From the NCBI GenBank assembly GCA_963786295.1, contig CAWAYV010000034.1, positions 124,001 through 188,000 of the forward strand: DNA of 64,000 nucleotides, given 5' to 3'. This stretch comes from JACCZX01 sp963786295 (GTDB lineage: Bacteria > Pseudomonadota > Gammaproteobacteria > Burkholderiales > Burkholderiaceae_F). This document shows positions 55,933 through 64,000 of the stretch, one piece after another. Positions within the stretch are counted from its first letter, which is position 1. Every line of letters begins with the position of its first letter. A program made the position numbers and the translations under genes. The notes beneath the pieces were generated by a model, which worked only from the letters and a program-made list of their open reading frames with translations, did not search any database and was not told where the DNA came from.

Positions 55933-56808
55933 ATGACTTACTGCGTAGCGATGCGATTGAATGCGGGTCTCGTCTTCCTGGGTGACTCTCGCACCAACGC
56001 GGGCGTCGACCAGATTTCGACATTCCGCAAGATGACGGTGTTCGAGAATCCAGGCGAGCGGATGCTGGTCCTGCTAACCGCCGGAAATCTGGCACTGACG
56101 CAGGCGGTAACCCAAATCCTGAGCGAGCGGGTCGGCCCTGAACACGCCAGTGTTTGGACTGCGATGACGATGGTCGAAGCGGTGCGCATCATCGGCGACG
56201 CGGTGCGTGAAGTGCATCATCGTGACGCCGCGGCACTAAACGAATTCGGCATCGACTTCAACGCCAAGTTCATCTTCGGCGGCCAGATCAAAGGCGAAGG
56301 CATGCGCCTGTTTCACATTTATTCGGCCGGTAATTTCATCGAGGCCACGCACGAAAATCCGTACTTTCAGATCGGCGAGGCCAAATACGGCAAACCGATC
56401 ATCGATCGCGTGATCCAGCCCGAGACGCCGCTCGACGAGGCGGCGAAGTGCGCGCTGATCTCGATGGACTCGACGCTGAAATCCAATATTTCGGTTGGAT
56501 TGCCGCTCGATCTGCTGGTCTACGAAGCCGATACGTTGCGCGTGACCAAGTTCGTGCACATCGACGGCTCGAATCAATACATGGCGATGATTCGAGACAC
56601 TTGGGGTTCTCGCCTGAAGCAGGTGTTCGCCGAAATTCCAGATCCGACCTGGTTCGATTCGTACGTACCGCCGGGCGCACCGCGCCTCCAAACCGAGATC
56701 GGTCAACCCGTGCGTGCACCGCTGCCGCCGTTTGTCGAAGTGGAGGCAGAGCCGGCGTCGCCGATACAACTGGTGGCCGGTCAGGTAAGTAAAAAAGCCG
56801 CACGCTGA
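55933..56808 (+). CDS. Anbu proteasome-like peptidase
   Basis: A 291-aa Ntn-hydrolase of the Anbu family, an ancestral proteasome-like subunit. The predicted nucleophile is Thr2 after initiator removal (MTYCVAM), and LNAGLVFLGDSRTNAGVDQ is the family signature. It has an unusually Pro-rich C-terminal tail of about 40 aa. It should form an open helical or ring-like assembly in the cytoplasm. It follows alpha-E by 15 bases with its own GGGA site. The transglutaminase-like gene that often completes this set is absent. Confidence 0.93.
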   Translation: MTYCVAMRLNAGLVFLGDSRTNAGVDQISTFRKMTVFENPGERMLVLLTAGNLALTQAVTQILSERVGPEHASVWTAMTMVEAVRIIGDAVREVHHRDAAALNEFGIDFNAKFIFGGQIKGEGMRLFHIYSAGNFIEATHENPYFQIGEAKYGKPIIDRVIQPETPLDEAAKCALISMDSTLKSNISVGLPLDLLVYEADTLRVTKFVHIDGSNQYMAMIRDTWGSRLKQVFAEIPDPTWFDSYVPPGAPRLQTEIGQPVRAPLPPFVEVEAEPASPIQLVAGQVSKKAAR

Positions 56809-56831
56809 TCGCGCCGGCGCATCGTCGAGCC

Positions 56832-57611
56832 CTATTGCGCGTACCAGCCGCCGTCGACGTTCCATGCCACGCCACGAACCTGATCTGCTGCCGGCGTGCA
56901 CAAGAACACCGCGAGTGCGCCCAATTGCTCAGCCGTCACGAACTGAAGCGACGGCTGTTTTTCTTCAAGCAGCGCTTTTTTCGCGTCGTCCTGATCGAGC
57001 TTGTCACGCGCGGCACGCGCGTCGACTTGTTGCTGCACCAATGGAGTCAGCACCCAACCCGGGCAAATCGCATTGCACGTCACTCCGGTTTGCGCCGTCT
57101 CCAAAGCGACTGACTTGGTTAGCCCGACGACGCCGTGCTTGGCGGCGACATACGCCGACTTTTCTGCCGAGCCGACCAGACCATGCACCGAGGCCACGTT
57201 GATGATGCGCCCCCAGTTGCGCTGCTTCATCTTCGGAAGCACGAGCCGCGTCGTATGAAACGCCGAGCTCAGATTGATGGCGATAATCGCATCCCAGCGG
57301 TCGACCGGAAACGATTCGATCGGCGCCACGTGTTGAATGCCGGCGTTGTTGACCAGGATATCGACCTGCCCAAAGGACGACTCGGCCGCGCCGATCATCG
57401 CCTCAATCGCTACAGGCTGGCTCATGTCCGCGCCGTGATACAGCGTTCGTACTTTGTGACTTTTGAGCTCGTTCTCGACACGCGAGATCTCATCCGGCGC
57501 GCCGAATCCATTGATGACGATGTTGGCGCCCTCGGCCGCGAGCGCGTGAGCAATGCCCAAGCCGATGCCGCTGGTCGAGCCGGTGATGAGCGCGGTCTTG
57601 CCTTTCAACAT
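56832..57611 (-). CDS. bdhA: D-3-hydroxybutyrate dehydrogenase
   Basis: A 259-aa SDR enzyme that interconverts 3-hydroxybutyrate and acetoacetate with NAD, usually in polyhydroxybutyrate breakdown. The cofactor motif is TGSTSGIG (10-17), with NNAGIQHV, Ser141, Tyr154 and Lys158 as catalytic residues, and the typical C-terminus WNVDGGWYAQ. I start it at 57611 (MLKGKTALITG) behind a GAGG site. It is convergent with Anbu and divergent from an alpha/beta hydrolase, about 40 bases apart. Confidence 0.93.
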   Translation of the reverse strand: MLKGKTALITGSTSGIGLGIAHALAAEGANIVINGFGAPDEISRVENELKSHKVRTLYHGADMSQPVAIEAMIGAAESSFGQVDILVNNAGIQHVAPIESFPVDRWDAIIAINLSSAFHTTRLVLPKMKQRNWGRIINVASVHGLVGSAEKSAYVAAKHGVVGLTKSVALETAQTGVTCNAICPGWVLTPLVQQQVDARAARDKLDQDDAKKALLEEKQPSLQFVTAEQLGALAVFLCTPAADQVRGVAWNVDGGWYAQ

Positions 57612-57651
57612 ATGCGATCCTCTGTCTCCCCTTCCTTTCGAGTATGCCACT

Positions 57652-58533
57652 GTGAACAGGCGCAATGAACCCCGCTTGCACAGCGTGCAATGCCTGAGTC
57701 CATCTGGTTTGCACTCGATGGGTTACACGGAGTGGGGCGCTGCCGACAATCGGCGAGTACTGATCTGCGTGCACGGCCTCACTCGGCTCGGGCGCGATTT
57801 CGATCGCTTGGCCCGTGCGATGGCGCCGGAATATCGGGTCGTATGCCCCGATGTGGTGGGCCGCGGCCGCAGCGATTACCTGCGCGATCCGATGCACTAC
57901 ATCATGCCGCAGTACGTCGCCGACATGGTGACCTTGATCGCACGCCTTAACGTTGAACAAGTCGACTGGGTCGGCACATCGATGGGCGGGTTGATCGGCA
58001 TCGGCCTCGCCGGTCAAGCGAACTCGCCGATTCGCCGCCTGGTCATTAACGACGTCGGGCCGCGGCTCGATGCGGCGGCGATCGCGCGCATCGGAGACTA
58101 TGTCGGCGCGTCGATCTCTTTCAGCGACGTCGATGAAGCGGTCGATTACATTTCGACGATCGCCGCTCCGTTCGGATTGACTCGGCGCGAAGACTGGCGC
58201 GAGCTCGTCGTGCCCGGATTAAAGCGTGACGGCGCGCGATGGACGCTGCACTACGATCCGCATATTGCAGTGCCGTTCAAAGCGTCAACGCCGGAGCGCA
58301 CGAGTGCGGATGAAAAGATTTTATGGTCGCTGTACGACAACATCCGCTGCCCGACATTGGTGATTCGCGGCGCGAATTCCGATCTGCTTTCGCGTGAGAC
58401 ACTGAGCGAGATGGCCGCACGCGGGCCGAAAGCCCGGACGAGCGAGATATCCGGAGTGGGACACGCTCCGACGTTGATGCTCGCCAACGAGATTGCGACT
58501 GTGCGCGAATTTCTGCTTGGCGGCGCCCACTAA
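57652..58533 (+). CDS. Alpha/beta-fold hydrolase next to bdhA
   Basis: About 293 aa. Oxyanion motif CVHGLTRLGRDFD, nucleophile in GTSMGGLIG, and a late GVGHAPTLM with the catalytic histidine. The pairing with bdhA suggests hydrolysis of a hydroxyacyl ester such as 3-hydroxybutyrate oligomers, but this is inference. The start is uncertain: the open frame extends to 57553, inside bdhA. I use GTG 57652, which removes the overlap and gives the usual NRRNEPRLHSVQC-like N-terminus. Confidence 0.8.
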   Translation: MNRRNEPRLHSVQCLSPSGLHSMGYTEWGAADNRRVLICVHGLTRLGRDFDRLARAMAPEYRVVCPDVVGRGRSDYLRDPMHYIMPQYVADMVTLIARLNVEQVDWVGTSMGGLIGIGLAGQANSPIRRLVINDVGPRLDAAAIARIGDYVGASISFSDVDEAVDYISTIAAPFGLTRREDWRELVVPGLKRDGARWTLHYDPHIAVPFKASTPERTSADEKILWSLYDNIRCPTLVIRGANSDLLSRETLSEMAARGPKARTSEISGVGHAPTLMLANEIATVREFLLGGAH

Positions 58534-59022
58534 AACACACCGCTCGCCAGACCCGCCGCGATAGCTGCGCCGAGCTCACGCGCGCGACTCAAATCGACTT
58601 CGGGCACGTGTTTCGGCGCGAGGATTTGCTCGGGCGTCTGCGCGCCATTGAGCACGATCAGTGGGAGGCGCAATCTCTTTCAGACGCAGTCCGGTCGCGA
58701 TGCGCTGAATCTGTCGTGCTGCGCCTTCACCGTCGGTGCCGGCTGCGATGATCGCCGCATACGGCCGGCCGTTGACCTTATCGAGCGCGCCGTAATAGAT
58801 GCGGTCGAAGAAATCCTTCATCCGGCCGGCCATCGTCGCGAGGTTTTCCGGCGTGACGAACAGGTAGCCGTCGGCGGAGAGAACATGCTCAACGTCGGCA
58901 GCGGCGGCTGTCACCAGCTCGGCGCTGCATCCCGCTTCATCGCTCGCTGCTGAGTGCGCCGCAGTCGCCAACTGTTGCGCCGCGCCGGTCATCGTGTGAT
59001 AGACGATGATCAGCCGCTTCAT
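58530..59022 (-). CDS. Flavodoxin-like NAD(P)H-dependent FMN reductase family protein, one frameshift
   Basis: About 163 aa. The N-terminus has a flavodoxin phosphate loop (IVYHTMTGAAQQLA), and VTPENLATMAGRMKDFFDRIYYG is a typical FMN-binding region. The last third (LIVLNGAQTPEQILAPKHVPEVDL...ELGAAIAAGLASGVF) is in a different frame; the shift is near 58664. The stop overlaps the convergent hydrolase's stop by three bases. The upstream mtfA gene overlaps its start by four bases. Confidence 0.82.
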
Positions 59023-59852
59023 CGCACCGCGGCCAGCGGATCTTGCAGAAAAAACTGCGAGAGCAGTGCATACCAGTCCGGAAACGCGTCGTGCAGTCGG
59101 CCAGGTTCGACGAAGAACGCTTCGCTGGAAACCGCAAAAAATTCGGCCTCGTCGTGCGCGCCGTAGGGATCGATCGGCAGATGCGCGTAGTGGCGATCCA
59201 ATTCATCCGATTCCGGATCAAGATCGTCCGGGATTTCGGCATCGATCAGCTCCAGCTCTGCCGCGAAACGATCGAACGATTGATGCAGAACGCTGCGCCA
59301 GCCGTCAAGCGACAACGACTTGTGCGCGGCCAGGAACGGGGGCACCCCATCGGCGTCGCCATCGAGCAGATCGATCTTGTGCACGAACTCGTGAATCACG
59401 ACCGAGTACGCCGCGCCTGCCCCGGTCGCGCTTTGCTGCGCATCCTCCCATGACAACACCAGTGGCCCGCCGTCCCACGCTTCGCCGGCAATCGGCTCAA
59501 CGTATTCGTGGACAACGCCGTCGTCGTCGGTGATGCTGCGCGGAACCAGAAACTCGCTTGGATACACGACGATGCTTTTCCAGCCTCGATACCAATCGAG
59601 GCCGAGGTTCAGCACCGGTAAGCAGGCCTGTACCGCAATGTTGACCTGCATCGCAGAGGTCAATTCGAGATCCGCCGCTGCGGACATTTGCTTGTCGGTA
59701 AGCAATTGCGCGGCAAGCATTCGCAATCGTTCGCGCTCATGCGCGGTAAGACGCGCGACGAAAGGCAATGAGGCCAGAGTGGACGACCATATCGGATCAG
59801 GGATGGCGACTGACGATGATCGCGTCCAGCGGCTTAACAGCGTGCGCATCAT
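59019..59852 (-). CDS. mtfA: MtfA-type zinc peptidase
   Basis: About 277 aa, close to the 265 aa of E. coli MtfA, the Mlc titration factor with aminopeptidase activity. The zinc motif is HEFVH (His154, Glu155, His158), and the third ligand is probably Glu237 in HDEAEFFAVSSEAFF. It acts in the cytoplasm; whether a Mlc homologue is its partner here is unknown. ATGs at 59852 and 59849 are both possible. The start is only 36 bases from the divergent relA start. Confidence 0.9.
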   Translation of the reverse strand: MMRTLLSRWTRSSSVAIPDPIWSSTLASLPFVARLTAHERERLRMLAAQLLTDKQMSAAADLELTSAMQVNIAVQACLPVLNLGLDWYRGWKSIVVYPSEFLVPRSITDDDGVVHEYVEPIAGEAWDGGPLVLSWEDAQQSATGAGAAYSVVIHEFVHKIDLLDGDADGVPPFLAAHKSLSLDGWRSVLHQSFDRFAAELELIDAEIPDDLDPESDELDRHYAHLPIDPYGAHDEAEFFAVSSEAFFVEPGRLHDAFPDWYALLSQFFLQDPLAAVR

Positions 59853-59888
59853 GGAATTGTGCCGCAGAGGCCGCTTATCCTTACGGCC

Positions 59889-62070
59889 ATGCATATCGGA
59901 CACCCGACTGAACTGACGCCGGCTGCGCTCGATCTCGATCGCACACTGGCGCTGGTTGAACCGCTGTACCAGGATAGATTGCTCGCGACTGGCGAGCCAT
60001 TCTTGGCACACGCACGCGGCACCGCGCGGATCCTGGCGCCGCTGCGAGGCGATGCCGATCTGCTTTGCGCCGCCTGCCTGTTCGGCGTGCACGATGTTCT
60101 GCGCGAGCCCGATGAGTGGCTACGGGTGCGTTTCGGTGCTGGTGTTGCGCAACTGGTAGCAGACCTTCGCCAACTAATGAAACTGTCGGAGTTGACTCGC
60201 AAGCACGGCGATGCGGGGACAAAAAAGCACGGCGATGATGATCAGGCCGCAGCATTGCGCCGCATGCTTCTGGCGATGGCCAACGACTTGCGTGTTGTCC
60301 TCCTTCGCCTGGCGTCGCGATTGCAGACGCTGCGCTATTACGCGGAGAGCAAACAACCCGGGCCGGAGACGATCGCGCGCGAAACGATGAGGCTGTACGC
60401 ACCGCTTGCCAACCGGCTCGGCATCTGGCAATTGAAGTGGGAACTGGAAGATCTGTCGTTTCGCTTCCTCGAGCCGGAAACGTACAAGGATGTCGCGCGC
60501 CTGCTCGACGAAAAACGGATCGAGCGCCAGGATTTCATCGAGCACGCGACGAAGCGCGTGCAGCAGATCTTGAGCGAAGCGGGGATCACTGCTGACGTCG
60601 TTGGTCGTCCAAAGCACATTTACAGCATCGTCAACAAGATGCGCACCAAGCGGCTGACGTTTGACCAGGTGCGCGACGTGCGTGGCTTGCGGGTGATCGT
60701 GCAGAGCATGCCGGATTGTTACCAGGCGCTGTCGGCGATTCATCAAGAGTGGACTGCCGTCGCCGGCGACTACGACGACTACATCGCGCGGCCGAAGCCG
60801 AACGGCTATCAGTCGCTGCACACGGTCGTTAGCGACGAACACGGTCGCGCGCTCGAAATCCAGATTCGCACGAAGCAGATGCATGAGTCCGCAGAGCTGG
60901 GATTGGCGGCGCACTGGCGCTACAAGGAGGGCGGAAAACCAACCGCCGGTAAGCCACGCGGCCAAGGCCAGGACGACGGCGACGCGCAGCGGGTTGCGTG
61001 GCTGCGGCAGCTGTTGGCGTGGCGCGATGAAGTCGAACCGACGCCCGCGGCGGACTCTTCTGGTGGCGCTACGCGCGACGAGCGCATGTATGTGCTGACG
61101 CCGCAGGCACGCGTGGTCGAGCTACCCGCCGGCGGGACGCCGGTCGATTTCGCTTTTCACATTCATTCTGAAGTCGGGTATCGCTGCCGTGGTGCGCGCG
61201 TGGACGGCGTCATCGTTCCGCTGAACACGCCATTGAAGAACGGTCAGACGGTCGAGATCATCTCGGCCAAGACCGGCGGCCCGAGCCGCGACTGGCTGAA
61301 CGCCGATCTCGGATTTCTGAAAGAGCGCGCGCTCGCGCGCCAAGGTGCGGCAATGGTTTAACGCTCTCGAGCTGGAGCAATCGATCGCTGCCGGGCGTGA
61401 GCTGATCGAGAAGGAAATGCAGCGGCTCGGTAAGACCGCTGTGAAGCTTGATGACCTGGCGAAGCGGCTTGGGTTCGGTAGCGTCGATCAGTTGGCCGCT
61501 GCAGCGACCAAGGATGAGTTCAGCTTGCGCTCGATCGAGCATGCGCTGGCACCGGCGACGGTTCAATCCGAACCGACGCCAGCGCCACTGATCGGCAGGC
61601 CGCCCGCCATACCCGCCGCGCCCGCAGGCAAAGGCCAAGTGCTGGTGGTTGGCGTCGATTCGCTACTGACGCAGCTCGCACGCTGCTGCCGGCCGGCGCC
61701 GCCCGATGAGATCGTCGGTTACGTGACACGCGGCAAGGGCGTATCGATTCACCGCGGAAATTGTTCCAACCTCAGATCGCTGCTGAAGCTTGCCCCCGAA
61801 CGAATGGTCGATGTCACGTGGGGCAAGCAGGCGGATGCGGTGTATCCCGTCGAACTGCTGGTGCTCGCGCAGGATCGCCCGGGTTTGCTGCGCGATGTGT
61901 CCGAGGTGTACGCGCGCGAAAAGCTGAACGTCGTCGGTGTCAATTCGAGCAGTGCCAATGGCGAAGCGCGCATGTTGTTCACCATTGAAATCCGAAGTGC
62001 CGCCGACGTTAACCGCGTCCTGGCCGCAGTGCGTGAAGTAAAGGATGTCTTCACCGCCCGCAGGCGATAG
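59889..62070 (+). CDS. relA: GTP pyrophosphokinase RelA, one frameshift
   Basis: About 726 aa. Domains in order are a degenerate HD hydrolase (to about 150) and the synthetase domain, with RPKHIYSIVNKM, RVIVQSMPDCYQALSAIH and IARPKPNGYQSLHTVV. They are followed by TGS (YVLTPQARVVELPAGGTPVDFAF), a helical/zinc-finger region with RCCRPAPPDEIVGYVTRG, and ACT. The acidic synthetase motif (FDQVRD) and poor HD motif indicate the RelA branch, which makes (p)ppGpp on stalled ribosomes. One extra base at about 61342 shifts the frame just before KVRQWFNALELEQS. MHIGHPTEL at 59889 is the chosen start. Confidence 0.92.
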
Positions 62071-62103
62071 GACTAGATGGGCAGTGCGGAGCAACGCATG
62101 CCT

Positions 62104-62109
62104 TATACT
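62104..62109 (+). promoter_or_regulatory. -10 element of the tRNA-Val promoter
   Basis: TATACT lies 10 bases before the tRNA and is followed by a GC-rich discriminator (GCGGCCC), typical of stringently controlled stable-RNA promoters. No good -35 hexamer is visible. Confidence 0.5.
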
Positions 62110-62118
62110 TTGCGGCCC

Positions 62119-62195
62119 AGGCGCGTAGCTCAGCTGGTTAGAGCACCACCTTGACATGGTGGGGGTCGTTGGTTCGAGTCCAATCGCGCCTACCA
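62119..62195 (+). tRNA. tRNA-Val (anticodon GAC)
   Basis: A complete 77-base cloverleaf with encoded CCA. The acceptor stem is AGGCGCG with CGCGCCT, the D-arm GCTC...GAGC, the anticodon stem CCACC/GGTGG around the loop TTGACAT (anticodon GAC), and the T-arm contains TTCGAGT. It reads GUC and GUU valine codons. It lies between relA and thrS with no other tRNA nearby. Confidence 0.96.
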
Positions 62196-62227
62196 GCCCA
62201 TCGGCGAGACAACACGAAAGGCATCAG

Positions 62228-62260
62228 ATGACGCTCCGAACTACGTTTACCGGCTCTTGA
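62228..62260 (+). CDS. Threonine-rich leader peptide upstream of thrS (putative attenuator)
   Basis: A 10-codon ORF, MTLRTTFTGS, with four threonine codons, preceded by GAAAGG at six bases from the ATG. It is followed within 25 bases by an intrinsic terminator and then thrS. Bases 62237-62242 (Arg4-Thr5 codons) can pair with 62271-62276. The latter region can instead pair toward the terminator's left arm (62269-62274 with 62294-62299, plus 62278-62281 with 62287-62290). That is the layout of ribosome-mediated attenuation: stalling at Thr codons would favour readthrough into thrS. Leader function is inferred. Confidence 0.65.
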   Translation: MTLRTTFTGS

Positions 62261-62284
62261 TGACGGGACGAGTTCGCCTTTCGG

Positions 62285-62313
62285 AAAAAGTGCGGCTCGC
62301 CGCACTTTTTTTT
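62285..62313 (+). terminator. Intrinsic terminator before thrS
   Basis: GTGCGG pairs with CCGCAC around a CTCG loop, extended by five A-T pairs, with eight T residues at the 3' side. It ends 15 bases before the thrS ATG. It may simply end the tRNA-Val transcript, or be the regulated terminator of the thrS leader. Confidence 0.9.
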
Positions 62314-62328
62314 GACTGAAGCAACGAC

Positions 62329-64000
62329 ATGATTTCTATTCGATTACCTGACGGTTCAAGCCGGAGCTACGACCAGCCGGTGACGGCGGCGCAAGTAGCG
62401 TCTTCGATCGGCCCCGGCCTTGCCAAGGCCGCAATTGCCGCCAAGGTTGACGGCAAGCTGGTCGATGTGGCACACGTGATCGACCATGACGCCGACGTCG
62501 CGATCGTCACCGACCGCGACGCCGACGGCATCGACGTCATCCGACATTCAACGGCGCATCTGCTCGCGTACGCGGTCAAAGAGCTGTTTCCGGAAGCACA
62601 GGTCACGATCGGACCTGTGATCGAGAACGGCTTTTATTACGACTTCGCTTACAAGCGTCCGTTTACGCCGGAAGATCTGGCAGCGATCGAACAGAAAATG
62701 GCGGAGCTCGCGAAAAAAGACGAGCCGGTCGTGCGCGAAGTCTGGAAGCGCGACGACGCGGTGAAATTTTTCGAATCGATTGGCGAAAAGTACAAGGCCG
62801 AAATCATCGCTTCGATTCCGGCGAACGAAGATATTTCGCTGTATCGCGAGGGTGGCTTTATCGATCTGTGTCGCGGCCCGCACGTACCGTCGTCGGGCAA
62901 GTTAAAGGTGTTCAAGCTGACGAAGGTTGCCGGCGCGTATTGGCGCGGCGACCAGGCAAACGAACAATTGCAGCGTATTTACGGCACGGCCTGGGGCAGG
63001 AAAGAAGATCAGGACGCGTATCTGAAGATGCTCGAGGAAGCCGAGCGGCGCGACCATCGCAAGCTCGGCAAGGAACTCGACCTCTATCACTTTCAGGAAG
63101 AAGCCCCCGGACTGGTGTTCTGGCATCCGAAGGGGTGGGTGATCTGGCAGGCGGTCGAGCAATACATGCGCGGCGTGTACCGCGACAACGGTTATCACGA
63201 AGTCAGGGCGCCGCAAATTCTCGACCGCTCGCTATGGGAAAAGTCGGGCCACTGGGAAAAGTACCGCGAACACATGTTCACAACGGAGTCCGAGAATCGG
63301 TACTACGCGCTAAAGCCGATGAACTGCCCGGGTCATGTGCAGATCTACAACGCGAATCTGCACAGTTATCGCGAGTTGCCGTTGCGCTACGGTGAGTTCG
63401 GCTTCTGCCATCGCAACGAGTCGTCGGGCTCATTGCACGGCTTGTTGCGCGTGCGCGGGTTCGTGCAGGACGACGGCCATATTTTCTGCACCGAAGACCA
63501 GATTCTTGACGAGTGCGTCACCTATACGGCGTTACTGCAGAAGGTGTATCGCGACTTCGGCTTTGAACAAGTGTTCTACAAGGTGGCGACGCGGCCCGAA
63601 CAGCGCATCGGGTCGGATGAAATCTGGGATAAGTCCGAGCAGTCGTTAATCGAGTCGATGCGGCGTTCGGGTGTCGAGTTCGAAACTCTCGCCGGGCGAG
63701 GGCGCCTTTTACGGTCCGAAGATCGAGTACCACCTGAAAGACTCGATGGGTCGACCGTGGCAATGCGGGACGATGCAGGTCGATTTCTCGATGCCCGAGC
63801 GGCTTGGCGCTGAGTACGTAGCCGAAGACAACAGCCGCAAGGTACCGGTGATGCTGCACCGGGCGATCGTCGGTTCGCTCGAGCGCTTCATCGGCGTGCT
63901 GATCGAGAATTACGCGGGTGCAATGCCGCCGTGGCTGGCGCCGGTGCAGGTTGCCGTTGCTTGCATCTCGGAGCACCAGGCCGCATATGCGGAAGCTGTT
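62329..64000 (+). CDS. thrS: Threonyl-tRNA synthetase (3' partial, one frameshift)
   Basis: The window holds about 557 residues of a protein that is normally about 640. The N-terminal TGS domain (ISIRLPDGSSRSYDQPVTAAQVA) is followed by the editing domain with the zinc motif HSTAHLLAYAV and YREGGFIDLCRGPHVPSSG. The class II core follows, with MNCPGHVQIY and the CHRNESSGSLHGLLRVRGF motif 2. One extra base at about 63686 separates this from GEGAFYGPKIEYHLKDSMGRPWQCGTMQVDF, which continues to the window end. A leader ORF and terminator upstream suggest attenuation. Confidence 0.93.

Noticed and set aside
62200..62330. T-box riboswitch before thrS
   Set aside because: No T-box consensus (AGGGUGGNACCGCG) or stem I features are visible; the Thr-rich ORF fits peptide attenuation better.
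1..64000. Reductive, endosymbiont-like genome decay
   Set aside because: GC is high, intergenic gaps are short and amino acid pathways are complete; the shifts hit essential genes with conserved downstream sequence, so sequence error is more likely.

Overview
The window is about 60% GC, coding-dense bacterial chromosome. It most resembles a betaproteobacterium, probably Burkholderiales or a relative. The basis is gene order and content: a leuC-entericidin-leuD-leuB-asd-fimV-truA-trpFBA-accD-folC-SPOR-purF-metZ block, an iscRSUA-hscBA-fdx-iscX block, a recJ-rpfE pair beside lolCD, and an Anbu (betaproteobacterial proteasome homologue) cluster with its ATP-grasp and alpha-E partners. I see no phage, plasmid, CRISPR or insertion sequence. 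The genus is not determinable from the sequence alone.

Layout. 1-8.4 kb is mostly minus-strand housekeeping and redox genes (FAD hydroxyacid dehydrogenase, wrbA, a LysE exporter, hydrolase, metY) plus yihY, ending in a 0.5 kb gap that holds two MITE-like palindromic repeats. 8.4-15.5 kb carries pip, a CBS protein, a renalase-like oxidase, an MFS-acyltransferase fusion, aroC, an M48 protease and a secreted intradiol dioxygenase. 15.6-32.6 kb is a long plus-strand biosynthetic run (leucine, aspartate-family, tryptophan, folate, fatty acid, purine, methionine). 32.7-41.6 kb holds a secreted cytochrome and the ISC iron-sulfur operon, converging on a Nudix gene and lysS. 41.6-51.8 kb has a decayed SDR gene, prfB with its programmed frameshift, recJ, rpfE, lolCD, DUF2062 and a badly disrupted comEC. 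51.8-56.8 kb is a compact, translationally overlapping cluster: ATP-grasp, TPR-GGDEF, alpha-E, Anbu. 56.8-64 kb has bdhA, a hydrolase, a flavodoxin, mtfA, relA, tRNA-Val and the start of thrS.

Regulation is the richest part. metZ has a SAM-II riboswitch with a visible terminator and a competing 18-pair antiterminator. thrS is preceded by a threonine-rich leader ORF and a terminator, the pattern of ribosome-mediated attenuation. iscR has a sigma70 promoter overlapped by a type 1 IscR site. prfB keeps its autoregulatory +1 frameshift.

Caution: about a dozen recognisable genes, including normally essential ones (lysS, thrS) and trpA and relA, are broken by single-base frameshifts. This points more to consensus sequence error than to genome decay, so the frameshifted genes are given here as single loci with the approximate shift position. 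comEC and the SDR gene at 41.6-42.4 kb are damaged more heavily and may be misassembled or truly decayed.
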